In this document: positions 44,640-54,460 of the stretch, in pieces
Position numbering within the stretch: position 1 is the stretch's first letter
How the letters are laid out: each line of letters opens with the position of its first letter
DNA from: Tepidisphaeraceae bacterium
GTDB taxonomy: Bacteria > Planctomycetota > Phycisphaerae > Tepidisphaerales > Tepidisphaeraceae
NCBI GenBank assembly: GCA_035998445.1
Contig: DASYHQ010000039.1
Span: 1 to 64,000 of the forward strand
Direction of reading: 5' to 3'
DNA: 64,000 nucleotides
Notes under the pieces: model-generated
The model's database searches: none
The model's input: the letters and a program-made list of their open reading frames with translations, nothing else
What the model was told of the DNA's origin: nothing
Made by a program: the position numbers and the translations under genes

Positions 44640-45752
44640 ATGAGTACGCGTGCCATCCGCCGATCCGACCGCTGGTCGATGCTGCCATTGACCCTGGTCG
44701 TAGCGATCGTCCTGTCGTTGGCTTCCACCACCAGCGCGGCCGACCCTCGCGTCCGCGATAGTGGACGGTTCTTCTCGCCGGCCACGGTTGAGGCGGTGGA
44801 ACGGCAACTGGAGGATTTACACCGACAGACTGGCCGTCAGGTGATCGTTGAAACGTACGAACGGCCCCCGATGGCGATCGGTTCGTCCGTCGACATGCAG
44901 AACACCGACGCCCGGGCGGCCGTGTTCGGTGAGTTTGCCGCCGATCGCGCAAAGCAAATCGGGGCCGACGTCTATGTGTTGGTGAACCGAACGCCATCGC
45001 ACTTGCGCGTTTTCGAGTTGAACGAGTTGAAGCAAGCGGGACTGCCCCAGGCCCAGCGCGAGCGCGTAGTGCAGACGATGCTGGTAGCGTTCAAGGACAA
45101 ACAGTTCGACCAAGGGCTGACCAGCGGCGTCGCGATGCTGACTGGATCATTAGCGGCCGGGCCACCCGCCGGGGCCGCCACCCCCAATGCAGCGAACGAA
45201 GGTGGCGCTCGTGGCCCTGCAGCGGCTGCGCCATCGGCTTCGCGCGATTTCGAACCCAAGGGCTCATCGAGCGGCGCCAGCCCGGAGGGCGAGACCGGCA
45301 ACGGCAGCGGCGGGCTGGGCATCTTCGGCTGGATCTTGTTGATCGGTGGAGTGTTCATCGCGTTCCGCCTGATCCGCTCGCTCTTCGGCAACCGCCAGCA
45401 GAACACGCCCTATGGCCAATCAGAGCCGATGAACCCACAGCAAGGCCCCGGTGGCATGTACGGCGAACAAGGTGGCCCCTACGGTCAACAACCGGGTGGG
45501 TTCGGGGGCGGTGGTGGCTTCGGACGCGGCATGATGGGCGGCGTGCTCGGTGGTGTGCTCGGCTCGATGATCGGCAGCCGCATCGGGCACGGCCAGACCC
45601 CCACGCAAGATCCGAACGCCTCCGCCGGTGGCGCCGACGCTGACCCCGAAATCAACCGCAACTCCGGATACTCCGGCAGTGGTGGCGACTTCGACAGCGG
45701 CGGCGGCGGTGGTGACTTCGGTGGTGGCGATTCGGGCGGTGGGGACTTCTAA
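44640..45752 (+). CDS. TPM-domain (YgcG-like) membrane protein
   Basis: A 370-residue exported protein. The signal peptide covers about residues 1-34. A TPM domain follows (VRDSGRFFSPATVEAVERQLEDLHRQTGRQVIVETYE, to about 170). A membrane helix lies near residues 222-245, and the C-terminal ~120 residues are Gly/Gln/Pro-rich low complexity ending in GGGDFGGGDSGGGDF, a common tail of this family. TPM proteins take part in photosystem repair in plants; the bacterial role is unclear. Confidence 0.82.
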   Translation: MSTRAIRRSDRWSMLPLTLVVAIVLSLASTTSAADPRVRDSGRFFSPATVEAVERQLEDLHRQTGRQVIVETYERPPMAIGSSVDMQNTDARAAVFGEFAADRAKQIGADVYVLVNRTPSHLRVFELNELKQAGLPQAQRERVVQTMLVAFKDKQFDQGLTSGVAMLTGSLAAGPPAGAATPNAANEGGARGPAAAAPSASRDFEPKGSSSGASPEGETGNGSGGLGIFGWILLIGGVFIAFRLIRSLFGNRQQNTPYGQSEPMNPQQGPGGMYGEQGGPYGQQPGGFGGGGGFGRGMMGGVLGGVLGSMIGSRIGHGQTPTQDPNASAGGADADPEINRNSGYSGSGGDFDSGGGGGDFGGGDSGGGDF

Positions 45753-45805
45753 TCGATCCACTGATTTTCATTACGCCAGCAGGAACCAACCAACCGGAGA
45801 CCATC

Positions 45806-46072
45806 ATGCCAACCGATGAACAAGCCCAGCGCAGTGAAGTCCACGAAGCCACCGGCGACGCCTCCAGTAGCCCGGTTGCCCAGGAACGGGGCGCGACATC
45901 CACCCCCGGCTCCGCCCCGCAGCAGTACGCCGTCACCGACGACGTAAAGGTCATCCCCGAACCGCCGGTCGACACAGAGGTGATTCGCGACGACACCGCC
46001 GACGGCGGGCCGCTCGTCATCGAATCGAATGACCCCGACCTTAAGCGCCGATCCAAGCCCGGCAACGATTAG
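45806..46072 (+). CDS. small acidic disordered protein
   Basis: An 88-residue hydrophilic protein rich in Asp, Glu, Pro, Ser and Thr, with no predicted fold or family. GGAG precedes ATG by about 10 nt. It lies 53 nt after the TPM gene and before a strong hairpin, so the two are likely cotranscribed. Function unknown. Confidence 0.6.
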   Translation: MPTDEQAQRSEVHEATGDASSSPVAQERGATSTPGSAPQQYAVTDDVKVIPEPPVDTEVIRDDTADGGPLVIESNDPDLKRRSKPGND

Positions 46073-46095
46073 TGGTCGTGATCGCGACACGAAAA

Positions 46096-46127
46096 CAGCC
46101 CCGCTGGCCGTTCGGCCAGCGGGGCTG
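46096..46127. terminator. terminator shared by convergent genes
   Basis: CAGCCCCGCTGGCC, loop, GGCCAGCGGGGCTG. The left flank GAAAAC gives a T-run on the minus strand for ahcY; the plus side has only CATTGTT. Confidence 0.8.
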
Positions 46128-46160
46128 CATTGTTATCGCGTTAACCGACCAGACAGCGGC

Positions 46161-47648
<1,488 letters not shown>

Positions 47649-47700
47649 AAGGTCAGGTCTTTCAGTTGACTAAAATCAGCAGCAATGCCGGACGAACTCC

Positions 47701-47716
47701 ATCCGACCATCCGGAT
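47701..47716. promoter_or_regulatory. putative SahR-like operator upstream of ahcY
   Basis: ATCCG-ACCATC-CGGAT, an inverted repeat placed just downstream of the predicted -10 region of ahcY. The same half sites and spacing occur at 49050-49065. Confidence 0.6.
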
Positions 47717-47835
47717 ATATTAGTAGACTATTTCCAGCTAAGGTCAAGCATTTTCAAACAATTTGTGCCGCTGCAGGGGGTGGTTAATTGCTGCCGCCAC
47801 GGATGCAGTTGTTCGAGACGTCCGTCAGGAACCAT

Positions 47836-48033
47836 CTAATCCGTCGGTGCGAAGCCGTTGCGGTTGATCGGGCTGGCCTGGCTGAGCTCGACCTGGCTCA
47901 GGTCAAGCTTGCGCGGGTGCTTCTTAGCGCATTCGATGCACGTCGTAACGCCCGGCAGCGCCTCCAGCCGCGCGGCCGCGATCGGCTGGCCGCACAAGGC
48001 GCAGGCCTTTGACTTGGTTGTCGTACGCTTCAT
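47836..48033 (-). CDS. small DksA/TraR-type zinc-finger protein
   Basis: A 65-residue protein with CALCGQPIAAARLEALPGVTTCIECA, the C4 zinc finger of DksA/TraR. The coiled-coil and its acidic tip, needed for RNA polymerase secondary-channel action, are absent. A GTG at 48084 would add 17 residues and nearly join the upstream ArsR-methyltransferase gene. It lies between that gene and ahcY on the same strand and may be in their operon. Function unknown. Confidence 0.65.
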   Translation of the reverse strand: MKRTTTKSKACALCGQPIAAARLEALPGVTTCIECAKKHPRKLDLSQVELSQASPINRNGFAPTD

Positions 48034-48089
48034 CCCGGTATTACGAGTCAGCCGGCCAAGGGGTTTGCCGCGTTCGGTGATCACCCGGA

Positions 48090-49043
48090 TTAATCTCGTC
48101 GTCCCGTAGCCAGGAACAGCGCCGGCCCCTTTGCCGATTCTTCAGGCGGCAAGGGCGTGATCTTCAGGTGTCGCAGTTGCCCGGCCGCCATCATGGCCTC
48201 GAGGTCCTTTGCGTCGATCCCCAGCGACACCTGCCCCAGTTGCCGGCGGAAGTCGTCGCGGTCGTGGGGAAGCAAATCGACGATGATCAACCGTCCGCCG
48301 GGCCGCAGAATGCGGGCGGCCTCGGTGACGGCGCCGGTGGCGTCAGGGACGTACGTCAACGCGAGGATCAGCAGCGCGGCGTCGATGCTGGCATCGTCCA
48401 CCGGCAGGCTCGTCAGGTCGCCGCGGCGAAGGTCGACGTTCGGCAGGTCGGCGGTGCGCTTCTTGGCGGCCTTCAGCATCGCCGGGGAGTTGTCGACGCC
48501 GATTACCTGCTTCACGTGTGGCGCGAGCATCGCCACCAGTGGCGCGGTGCCACAGCCAAGGTCGGCGACCGTCAACTCTGGCGACAGCATCGCAAGCATG
48601 GCGGCGGTGGTGAAGCTCTCGCCGTACAGTTCGCCGCGCAATTTGTCCCACTGCGACGCGGCGCCGGCGAAGAAGGCCTGGGCATCCCCCTGCCGTTGGC
48701 TCAAGCGCCGGGCGAGGCGCAGTTCGTCCTGTTTGATCGTCGCCCAGTCTTCCGTCTGTTCGCGCGCCAGCAGCCACAGTTTGCGGGCCGCCGGTTCAAG
48801 TTCGTCGACGATCGTGCGGTACAGGTGCGTGGTCCCCTGCCGCCGGCTGCGCGTCCACTGCCCGTCGGTCAGCACCTTTAAGTGCCGGCTGACGGTGCTC
48901 TGCGGCATCTGCAGCACGTCGCAGATCTCGGCGACGCCCAACTCGTGGCGTTCCAACAATCGCAATAGACGCAGACGCGTATCGTCGGCGAGGCACTCCA
49001 GCTGTAGCAGGAACTGGTCGGGTTGGGCGGAGGGCTTAATCAT
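48090..49043 (-). CDS. ArsR-family regulator fused to a methyltransferase domain (SahR-like)
   Basis: A 317-residue protein. Residues 10-95 form an ArsR winged helix (LADDTRLRLLRLLERHELGVAEICDVLQMPQSTVSRHLKVL); residues ~150-260 form a class I SAM-dependent methyltransferase fold (VADLGCGTAPLVAML, VDNSPAML, ALLILALTYVPD). No ArsR metal-binding ELCVC motif is present, so SAM/SAH rather than a metal is the likely ligand. Such fusions are known as SahR-type regulators of the methionine cycle. Location beside ahcY and shared palindromes support that role. A palindrome three nt before the ATG suggests autoregulation. Confidence 0.85.
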   Translation of the reverse strand: MIKPSAQPDQFLLQLECLADDTRLRLLRLLERHELGVAEICDVLQMPQSTVSRHLKVLTDGQWTRSRRQGTTHLYRTIVDELEPAARKLWLLAREQTEDWATIKQDELRLARRLSQRQGDAQAFFAGAASQWDKLRGELYGESFTTAAMLAMLSPELTVADLGCGTAPLVAMLAPHVKQVIGVDNSPAMLKAAKKRTADLPNVDLRRGDLTSLPVDDASIDAALLILALTYVPDATGAVTEAARILRPGGRLIIVDLLPHDRDDFRRQLGQVSLGIDAKDLEAMMAAGQLRHLKITPLPPEESAKGPALFLATGRRD

Positions 49044-49046
49044 CGC

Positions 49047-49068
49047 TTCATCCGAGTTTTCGGATGAA
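49047..49068. promoter_or_regulatory. putative SahR-like operator, autoregulatory
   Basis: TTCATCCGA-4 nt-TCGGATGAA, a perfect 9-bp inverted repeat containing ATCCG-N6-CGGAT. It lies 3 nt upstream of the regulator's start codon, where binding would block transcription or translation initiation. Confidence 0.65.
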
Positions 49069-49079
49069 TAGATGATGGA

Positions 49080-49621
49080 GTCAAGGAAATTGCGTCTCGC
49101 GCCAGCGGCGAACCGGCCACCCCGTCACGATAACTGCCTGCTCGATATCATTGAGAAGCGCCTCCCCCGGCGTACCGGGAGAGGGGCCAGAGCAAGCGCG
49201 CGATCGCACAGACCACCTTCTGAGGTATCCCGAAGGATCCCTTCGTCTGCCGTAGCACGGGCGGCCCGCCCGTGGAGCCGCGGTACCCCGCGGCGTCGGA
49301 CGGTACGCCGTCCGAGCTAAAGCGCGCAAGCGATCTGCTCTGAAAAAATCGGTCCGCGTGCCACGGGTGGTACTCCACCCGTGCTTGCAATCTGACAGAA
49401 ACAGGCGGACTACCACCCGCGGCACCCGGAGATTTCCCTTCTCTCCGCCTAACCTGCTGTCCCTTCGCTGGCGCGATGGCTTATTGGGACGGTGTACAGT
49501 CCGACGCGTCGGAGGACCGACGCCATGGGCGAGCCGCCCATGCTAGGGGCAGACGTCGTCGACCCGGTCCTCAATCACCCACTCCGGATGACAGGGTTCT
49601 GCGACCTAAAGCCACGTTCCC
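49080..49621. other. intergenic region of degenerate repeats
   Basis: No gene. It holds a half copy of the CCCTCTCCCGG family (49161-49185), GGGCGGCCCGCCC and GGACGGTACGCCGTCC palindromes, and GCCACGGGTGG...CCACCCGTG sequence. Confidence 0.6.
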
Positions 49622-49660
49622 AAAAAGCAAAACCGCAAGCGGCAACGCTTGCGGTTTTGC
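49622..49660 (-). terminator. terminator of the GH16 gene
   Basis: GCAAAACCGCAAGCG / CGCTTGCGGTTTTGC stem with AAAAA on the left, a T-tract on the minus strand, 55 nt after the stop. Confidence 0.85.
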
Positions 49661-49714
49661 GGGATCGATTATGCCTCGCGCCTTAAGCGATTCAAGGTCG
49701 CGGCCCGTGGTACA

Positions 49715-52651
49715 TCACCTATACAAGTTCAACTCCGAAACGCTCCACCAGTAGCCCGCGCTGGACGTGCAGACGATGCGCACGTAGCGGGCGGTGACGT
49801 TCGAGGCGAGGTTGATGTCGACCACGGCCCCGGTGCCCTTTCCGGTGGCGACCGCGGTTTGGGTGGACCAGTCGGTACCGTTGTTCGACACGTATACGGC
49901 GTAGCCGCGCAGGTAGTCGTTCGTCGAACTGCCGGAATCGAGCTTGATTCGCCGGAACGATTGCGCGCCGCCCATGTCGATCTGGAACCACCCGTTGAGC
50001 GGGTTCCGGCCGGTGCTCCAGCGGGTGCTTTGGCCATCGATCGCGCGGGCGGCGCCCTCGTTCGAGGCGTTCGAACTGGCGGTGGCCGTCCAACCGGTGC
50101 GGCTGAGCAGCGTGGTGGTCGGTGAAGCAGGCGAGGACGTCACGTAGCTGGTGGCTCCGATCGACACGTTCGTGAACGTGCCCGTCGCCAGCGCCGCGGT
50201 GTTTCGGCTGGTGACGGCAAGGCCGGCGCGATAGGTGGCGTTGGTGAACGTGACGTTCACCGGCGTCCCCACCTGAATCCACTGGCTGCTCGTCGGGGTG
50301 CCGCTCACGGTGGCATAGTAGCCGGTGTAGGTGGTGCCGCTGCGCACCAGCTTCACCCAGGTGGGCGCGGCGACGCCGGCGACACTGACACCGTTGGTCC
50401 ACTGGCCGGTCGCCAGGCGATGCTGGAAGCGCACGCCACTGCCGGGCATTACCACCACCGCCGCGTTGGCCGAGCCGACATGGGTCGAATCGCGGAACAT
50501 CACGCCGGCCTTGGCCGACGAATGGGTGTTGGTCAGCGAGGTGACGCGAGCAACGATCGATTGGTCGCCACTGACACCGGTGGAGGCGAAGTGGAACGCG
50601 TCGGTGCCACCGCCGATGTCGGCCCCGGCGCCGTTCACGGTGAACGTGCCACTGGTGTAGGTGCTGGAGCCGGCGACACCGACCGCACCGATGCTGGCGT
50701 TCGTCCACCCGGCCGGCAGCGCCGTGGAGGGTGGCGCGCTGGCAACGCCGGGTACGGTCGAGAGGTTGATCTCGGTGATCGACCACCAATCGCTGTAGTT
50801 GGCGGCCGGCATCAGGCGCAGGTAGCGGGTGTTGACGGGACTGTTGAGCGTGATCGTCACGTTGCGCCCACTGATCGCGGTCGTGCTGCCCGCGCTGGTC
50901 CAGGTGGTGCCGTCGCTGGAGATGTAGGCGACGTAGCCGCCGATCTGCTTGTCGCTGGCGGCGTCGTGGAGGATGTGGGCACGCTGGAATGCCATGGAGC
51001 TGCCCAGGTCCATGTTGAACCACATCGCCGACGTCGCCGACTGGCCGGTGAGCCAGGCGCTGGTGAAGTTACCGTCGATCGCGCGGGACGTGGTCGAGTA
51101 CGCCGTGTGGCTGGCGGTTGCGGTCCACCCGGTGCGGTCGAGGATCGCCGGCGTCGCGCTCACGTTGTCGAACGTCGCCGTTGCCAGCGACGTGTTCACG
51201 TGCGACGTGACGGCCAGGCCCGCCTGGATCTGCGTGGGCATTGCGATCGTCTGCCCGGCGGCCACCGGTGACCAGGTGGTGCCATTGGTGCTGTAGAAGC
51301 CGCTGAAGACGTTGCCGTTGCGCGTCAGGCGCAGATAGGTAGCGCCACTGGGGATCGCCAGCGTCGACTGCTGCACCGCCGCCCCGGCGGTCGTGCGATA
51401 CTGGAAGGCGACCTGATTGTTGGGCATTTCCACCAGGCTGGCGAAGGGCGCATTGGCGGCCCAGCTTTGCCGCATCATGACGCCGGCCTTGGCGGATGAA
51501 TCACCACCGGTGAGGCCCGTCAGGCGCGCGGTCATCGTGCCGTCACCGATGAGGATCTTCGACGCGTAGCGGAACTTGTCGCTCGTGCCGCCGATATCGG
51601 TGCCGCTGCCGGCGATCGTGTATACGCCCGAGCTGTACGACCCGCTGCCCGCGGCGCCGGGCGAACCGATGTCGGTCTGGTTGAAGCCGTCGTTCAGGTT
51701 GTGGATCGAGACCGGCATCGTGTTCGGGTTCACCGAATACCCCGAGCCGGGCGCGACGACCGGCTTGGCGGGGTCGCTCGAGTAGACGCGGACGTAGTCG
51801 ACGTCGTACGTGTTGTTGAAGTTCGTGTTTGCGTTGACGACGTTGTTGTTCCACCCGCCGATCGCCAGGTTCACGAGCATGTACATCGGCTCGTTGGAGT
51901 GGTTGACGCCCGTCTTGGTCTTCACGCCGTCGACGTACCAGCTGATGGTGCTGGCGTTCCACTCGAACCCGTAGGTGTGGTAGTCGGTGGTGGTGTCGAT
52001 GATCGTCTCGTAGACGAACTCGTCCTTGGCGCTGTAGTTGTTCCAGTGCTGGGTCTGATAGGCGGCATCGGGATTGTTGCCGAGGCCTTCCAGGATGTCG
52101 TACTCAGCGTTGTTGTTGCCCAGCGGCATCAGCCAGAACGCGGGGAAGAAGCCCGAGCCCAGCGGAAGCTTGGCGCGCATCTCGAAGTAGCCGTACTTCT
52201 GACTGAAGCCGACGCCACCGGGGTTGGTGCCGTACTGGTTGCGCTTGGCCGTGGTGATCTCGCCGGAAACCCACGACCGGCCGTCGGCATCGAAGCCGGC
52301 GGGCGTGGGCTGAGCCTTGATGCTCAGCGAACCGTTGGCGATCGAGAACGGGTTGTACGACTCGGTGAGCGGGTTGGAATAGTACTGCTTGTCGATGCCG
52401 ACGTAGTGGTTATTCCAATAATCCAGCGCCGACCATGGCCGGGTGTCGGTCGCGCTCTGCGCAAGCTCGAGCGGCGAGCTGAATTCCTCGCTGAAGGTGA
52501 GGTGATATGCGGTAAGCAGCGTCCGCGCCTCCATCGATTCAACGACTGCCCGTTGGACCGCGGGGTGGCGGCGCTTGGGAGCCTTGGGGCTCTTGGGATT
52601 GTCGAAACGATCAGACAGAACGCGGGCGAGGGAACCGAGCGACCGATACAT
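49715..52651 (-). CDS. large secreted GH16 glycoside hydrolase with F5/8C domains
   Basis: A 978-residue multidomain protein. The N-terminus carries VVESMEARTLLTA (about 36-48), an LEPR-XLL-like motif typical of planctomycete extracellular proteins. The GH16 domain (about 50-280) has the catalytic E183-x-D185-x-x-E188 (EYDILE), so it should cleave beta-1,3/1,4-glucans, agar-like or related polymers. Then two units each of a beta-sandwich (about 300-480 and 650-810) and an F5/8 type C carbohydrate-binding domain (about 490-625 and 840-978) alternate. ATG 52651 is chosen because 27 further upstream codons precede a conserved-looking start. It is probably exported despite a weak signal peptide. 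Confidence 0.87.
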   Translation of the reverse strand: MYRSLGSLARVLSDRFDNPKSPKAPKRRHPAVQRAVVESMEARTLLTAYHLTFSEEFSSPLELAQSATDTRPWSALDYWNNHYVGIDKQYYSNPLTESYNPFSIANGSLSIKAQPTPAGFDADGRSWVSGEITTAKRNQYGTNPGGVGFSQKYGYFEMRAKLPLGSGFFPAFWLMPLGNNNAEYDILEGLGNNPDAAYQTQHWNNYSAKDEFVYETIIDTTTDYHTYGFEWNASTISWYVDGVKTKTGVNHSNEPMYMLVNLAIGGWNNNVVNANTNFNNTYDVDYVRVYSSDPAKPVVAPGSGYSVNPNTMPVSIHNLNDGFNQTDIGSPGAAGSGSYSSGVYTIAGSGTDIGGTSDKFRYASKILIGDGTMTARLTGLTGGDSSAKAGVMMRQSWAANAPFASLVEMPNNQVAFQYRTTAGAAVQQSTLAIPSGATYLRLTRNGNVFSGFYSTNGTTWSPVAAGQTIAMPTQIQAGLAVTSHVNTSLATATFDNVSATPAILDRTGWTATASHTAYSTTSRAIDGNFTSAWLTGQSATSAMWFNMDLGSSMAFQRAHILHDAASDKQIGGYVAYISSDGTTWTSAGSTTAISGRNVTITLNSPVNTRYLRLMPAANYSDWWSITEINLSTVPGVASAPPSTALPAGWTNASIGAVGVAGSSTYTSGTFTVNGAGADIGGGTDAFHFASTGVSGDQSIVARVTSLTNTHSSAKAGVMFRDSTHVGSANAAVVVMPGSGVRFQHRLATGQWTNGVSVAGVAAPTWVKLVRSGTTYTGYYATVSGTPTSSQWIQVGTPVNVTFTNATYRAGLAVTSRNTAALATGTFTNVSIGATSYVTSSPASPTTTLLSRTGWTATASSNASNEGAARAIDGQSTRWSTGRNPLNGWFQIDMGGAQSFRRIKLDSGSSTNDYLRGYAVYVSNNGTDWSTQTAVATGKGTGAVVDINLASNVTARYVRIVCTSSAGYWWSVSELNLYR

Positions 52652-52883
52652 AGCGATCCTCCGTGCGCGAGATGAAGCGAATGAAATGATGGGAGACGAT
52701 CGAGGGGACCAACGTGCGGCATCGCACGTCACGCCGTCATGATTTTCAATCGTTGGCGTCGTTACAACCTACATCACGTTCGTTGCGAGATCGCGAAAAA
52801 CATCTGTCGCTTTGCGTCAACGTTGATGGCGCGTTGCGCGCGCGTTCACGTTCTTGCGGTTGGGGGTTAAACTTCGTCCCGCC

Positions 52884-54398
52884 ATGTCGACCACTGCCAC
52901 CACCACTGCCGACCTGCTTGCCGTCGATTCGGTCTCCAAACAGTTTGGGACCGTGCGCGCGTTGGACGGCGTGAGCCTGTCGCTGCGCGCCGGTGAGGTG
53001 CACGGCATCGTCGGTGAGAACGGCGCGGGCAAGAGCACGCTGATGAAGATCCTGTCGGGCGTCGAACGCCCCACCAGCGGGCGCGTGCTGCTGGAAGGCG
53101 CCGCCACGACCTTCCGGACACCGGCCGAGGCGCAGCGGGCGGGCATCGCAATGATCCATCAGGAGCTGAACCTGATCGACGAGCTCTCGGTGGCCGCCAA
53201 CATCTTCCTGGGGCGCGAGAAGCACCGGCTGGGCTTCGTCGACTCGCGCTGGGCCCACCGCAATGCCGCCGACGTGCTGGAGAGCCTGAACTGCCCGATC
53301 AACCCCGCCGCCCGCGTGCGCGACCTGTCGCTGGCGAACAAGCAGATGGTGGAGATCGCCAAGGCGGTGTCGACGAATGCGTCGGTCGTCATTATGGACG
53401 AACCGACCGCGGTGCTGACCCGCCGGGAAGTCGATGCGCTCTTCGGCCTGATCGGTCGGCTGAAGGCCAAGGGGGTGGCGATCGTTTACATCTCGCACAT
53501 TTTGTCGGAAGTCGTGTCGACGTGCGACCGCGTGACGGTGATGCGCGACGGCAAGGTTGTGGAAACGCTGGACCGCCAGCGCGTGCAGGAGGTTGGCGAG
53601 CGCGGGCTGGCGACGCTGATGGTCGGCCGACCGATGGGCGATCATTTCCCGCCGCGCAACCGGCCCGATGCGCGCATTGCCTTCGAAGTGCGCAACCTGA
53701 ACGTTACGGGCAAGGTCCACGACGCCACGTTCGCCATTCGCGCCGGTGAAGTGCTGGGGTTCGCGGGCCTCATCGGCGCCGGTCGCACGGAGCTGGCCGA
53801 GGCGATCGTGGGCGTTCGCAGGCGGTCGAGTGGTGAGATCTTCATCAACGGCGACCCGGTGAAGTCCGACACGCCTGGCCGGGCGGCGCGGGACGGCATC
53901 GCCTACCTGTCGGAGGACCGCAAGGGCACCGGCCTGACGCTGGGCATGGGCATCGCCGAGAACACGACGATGGTGTCGCTGAAGAAGTACGCCCGCCCGT
54001 TCATCTCGCGCCGCGGTGAAGAGGCGGCCACACGGCACTACGTGAACACGCTGCGCATCAAGATCGGCCACCCACGCGACGACGTCGCGACGCTGAGTGG
54101 CGGCAACCAGCAGAAGGTGGCGCTGGCGAAATGGCTGGAGGTGTCGCCGAAGGTCTTCATCATCGACGAGCCGACGCGTGGCGTAGACGTGGGCGCCAAA
54201 GAACAGATCTACGCCCAGATCCGTGCCTTGACAGCCGCCGGCATGGCTTGCATGTTGATTTCGTCCGAATTGAACGAGGTGATCGGTTTATCAAATCGCG
54301 TCGCCGTGATGCGCGGTGGCCGGATCGTCGCCACGATGGACTCGACCGACGCCACCGAGCAAAAGATCATGTTCCACGCAGCGGGAGTAACGAACTGA
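52884..54398 (+). CDS. sugar ABC transporter ATPase (RbsA/MglA type)
   Basis: A 504-residue protein with two fused ABC domains. The first has GENGAGKST (Walker A) and MDEPTAVL (Walker B). The second has the degenerate Walker A GLIGAGRTE typical of RbsA/MglA, the signature LSGGNQQKVALAKWL and IDEPTRGVD. It energises uptake of a monosaccharide; the substrate cannot be told. The permease follows after 62 nt. It is divergent from the GH16 gene, whose products it might import. Confidence 0.92.
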   Translation: MSTTATTTADLLAVDSVSKQFGTVRALDGVSLSLRAGEVHGIVGENGAGKSTLMKILSGVERPTSGRVLLEGAATTFRTPAEAQRAGIAMIHQELNLIDELSVAANIFLGREKHRLGFVDSRWAHRNAADVLESLNCPINPAARVRDLSLANKQMVEIAKAVSTNASVVIMDEPTAVLTRREVDALFGLIGRLKAKGVAIVYISHILSEVVSTCDRVTVMRDGKVVETLDRQRVQEVGERGLATLMVGRPMGDHFPPRNRPDARIAFEVRNLNVTGKVHDATFAIRAGEVLGFAGLIGAGRTELAEAIVGVRRRSSGEIFINGDPVKSDTPGRAARDGIAYLSEDRKGTGLTLGMGIAENTTMVSLKKYARPFISRRGEEAATRHYVNTLRIKIGHPRDDVATLSGGNQQKVALAKWLEVSPKVFIIDEPTRGVDVGAKEQIYAQIRALTAAGMACMLISSELNEVIGLSNRVAVMRGGRIVATMDSTDATEQKIMFHAAGVTN

Positions 54399-54460
54399 CC
54401 CACGGTCAGCCTGCGAGGTTTCCCGACACCGCTTCAACCGACGATTACCGAAAACCAGAA

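Noticed and set aside
47649-47760. SAH riboswitch upstream of ahcY
   Set aside because: The leader is short and shows the ATCCG-N6-CGGAT inverted repeat but no riboswitch-like fold or conserved core that I can recognise.
50420-52675. Long plus-strand open frames
   Set aside because: Antisense to the GH16 gene, whose domain motifs are clear.
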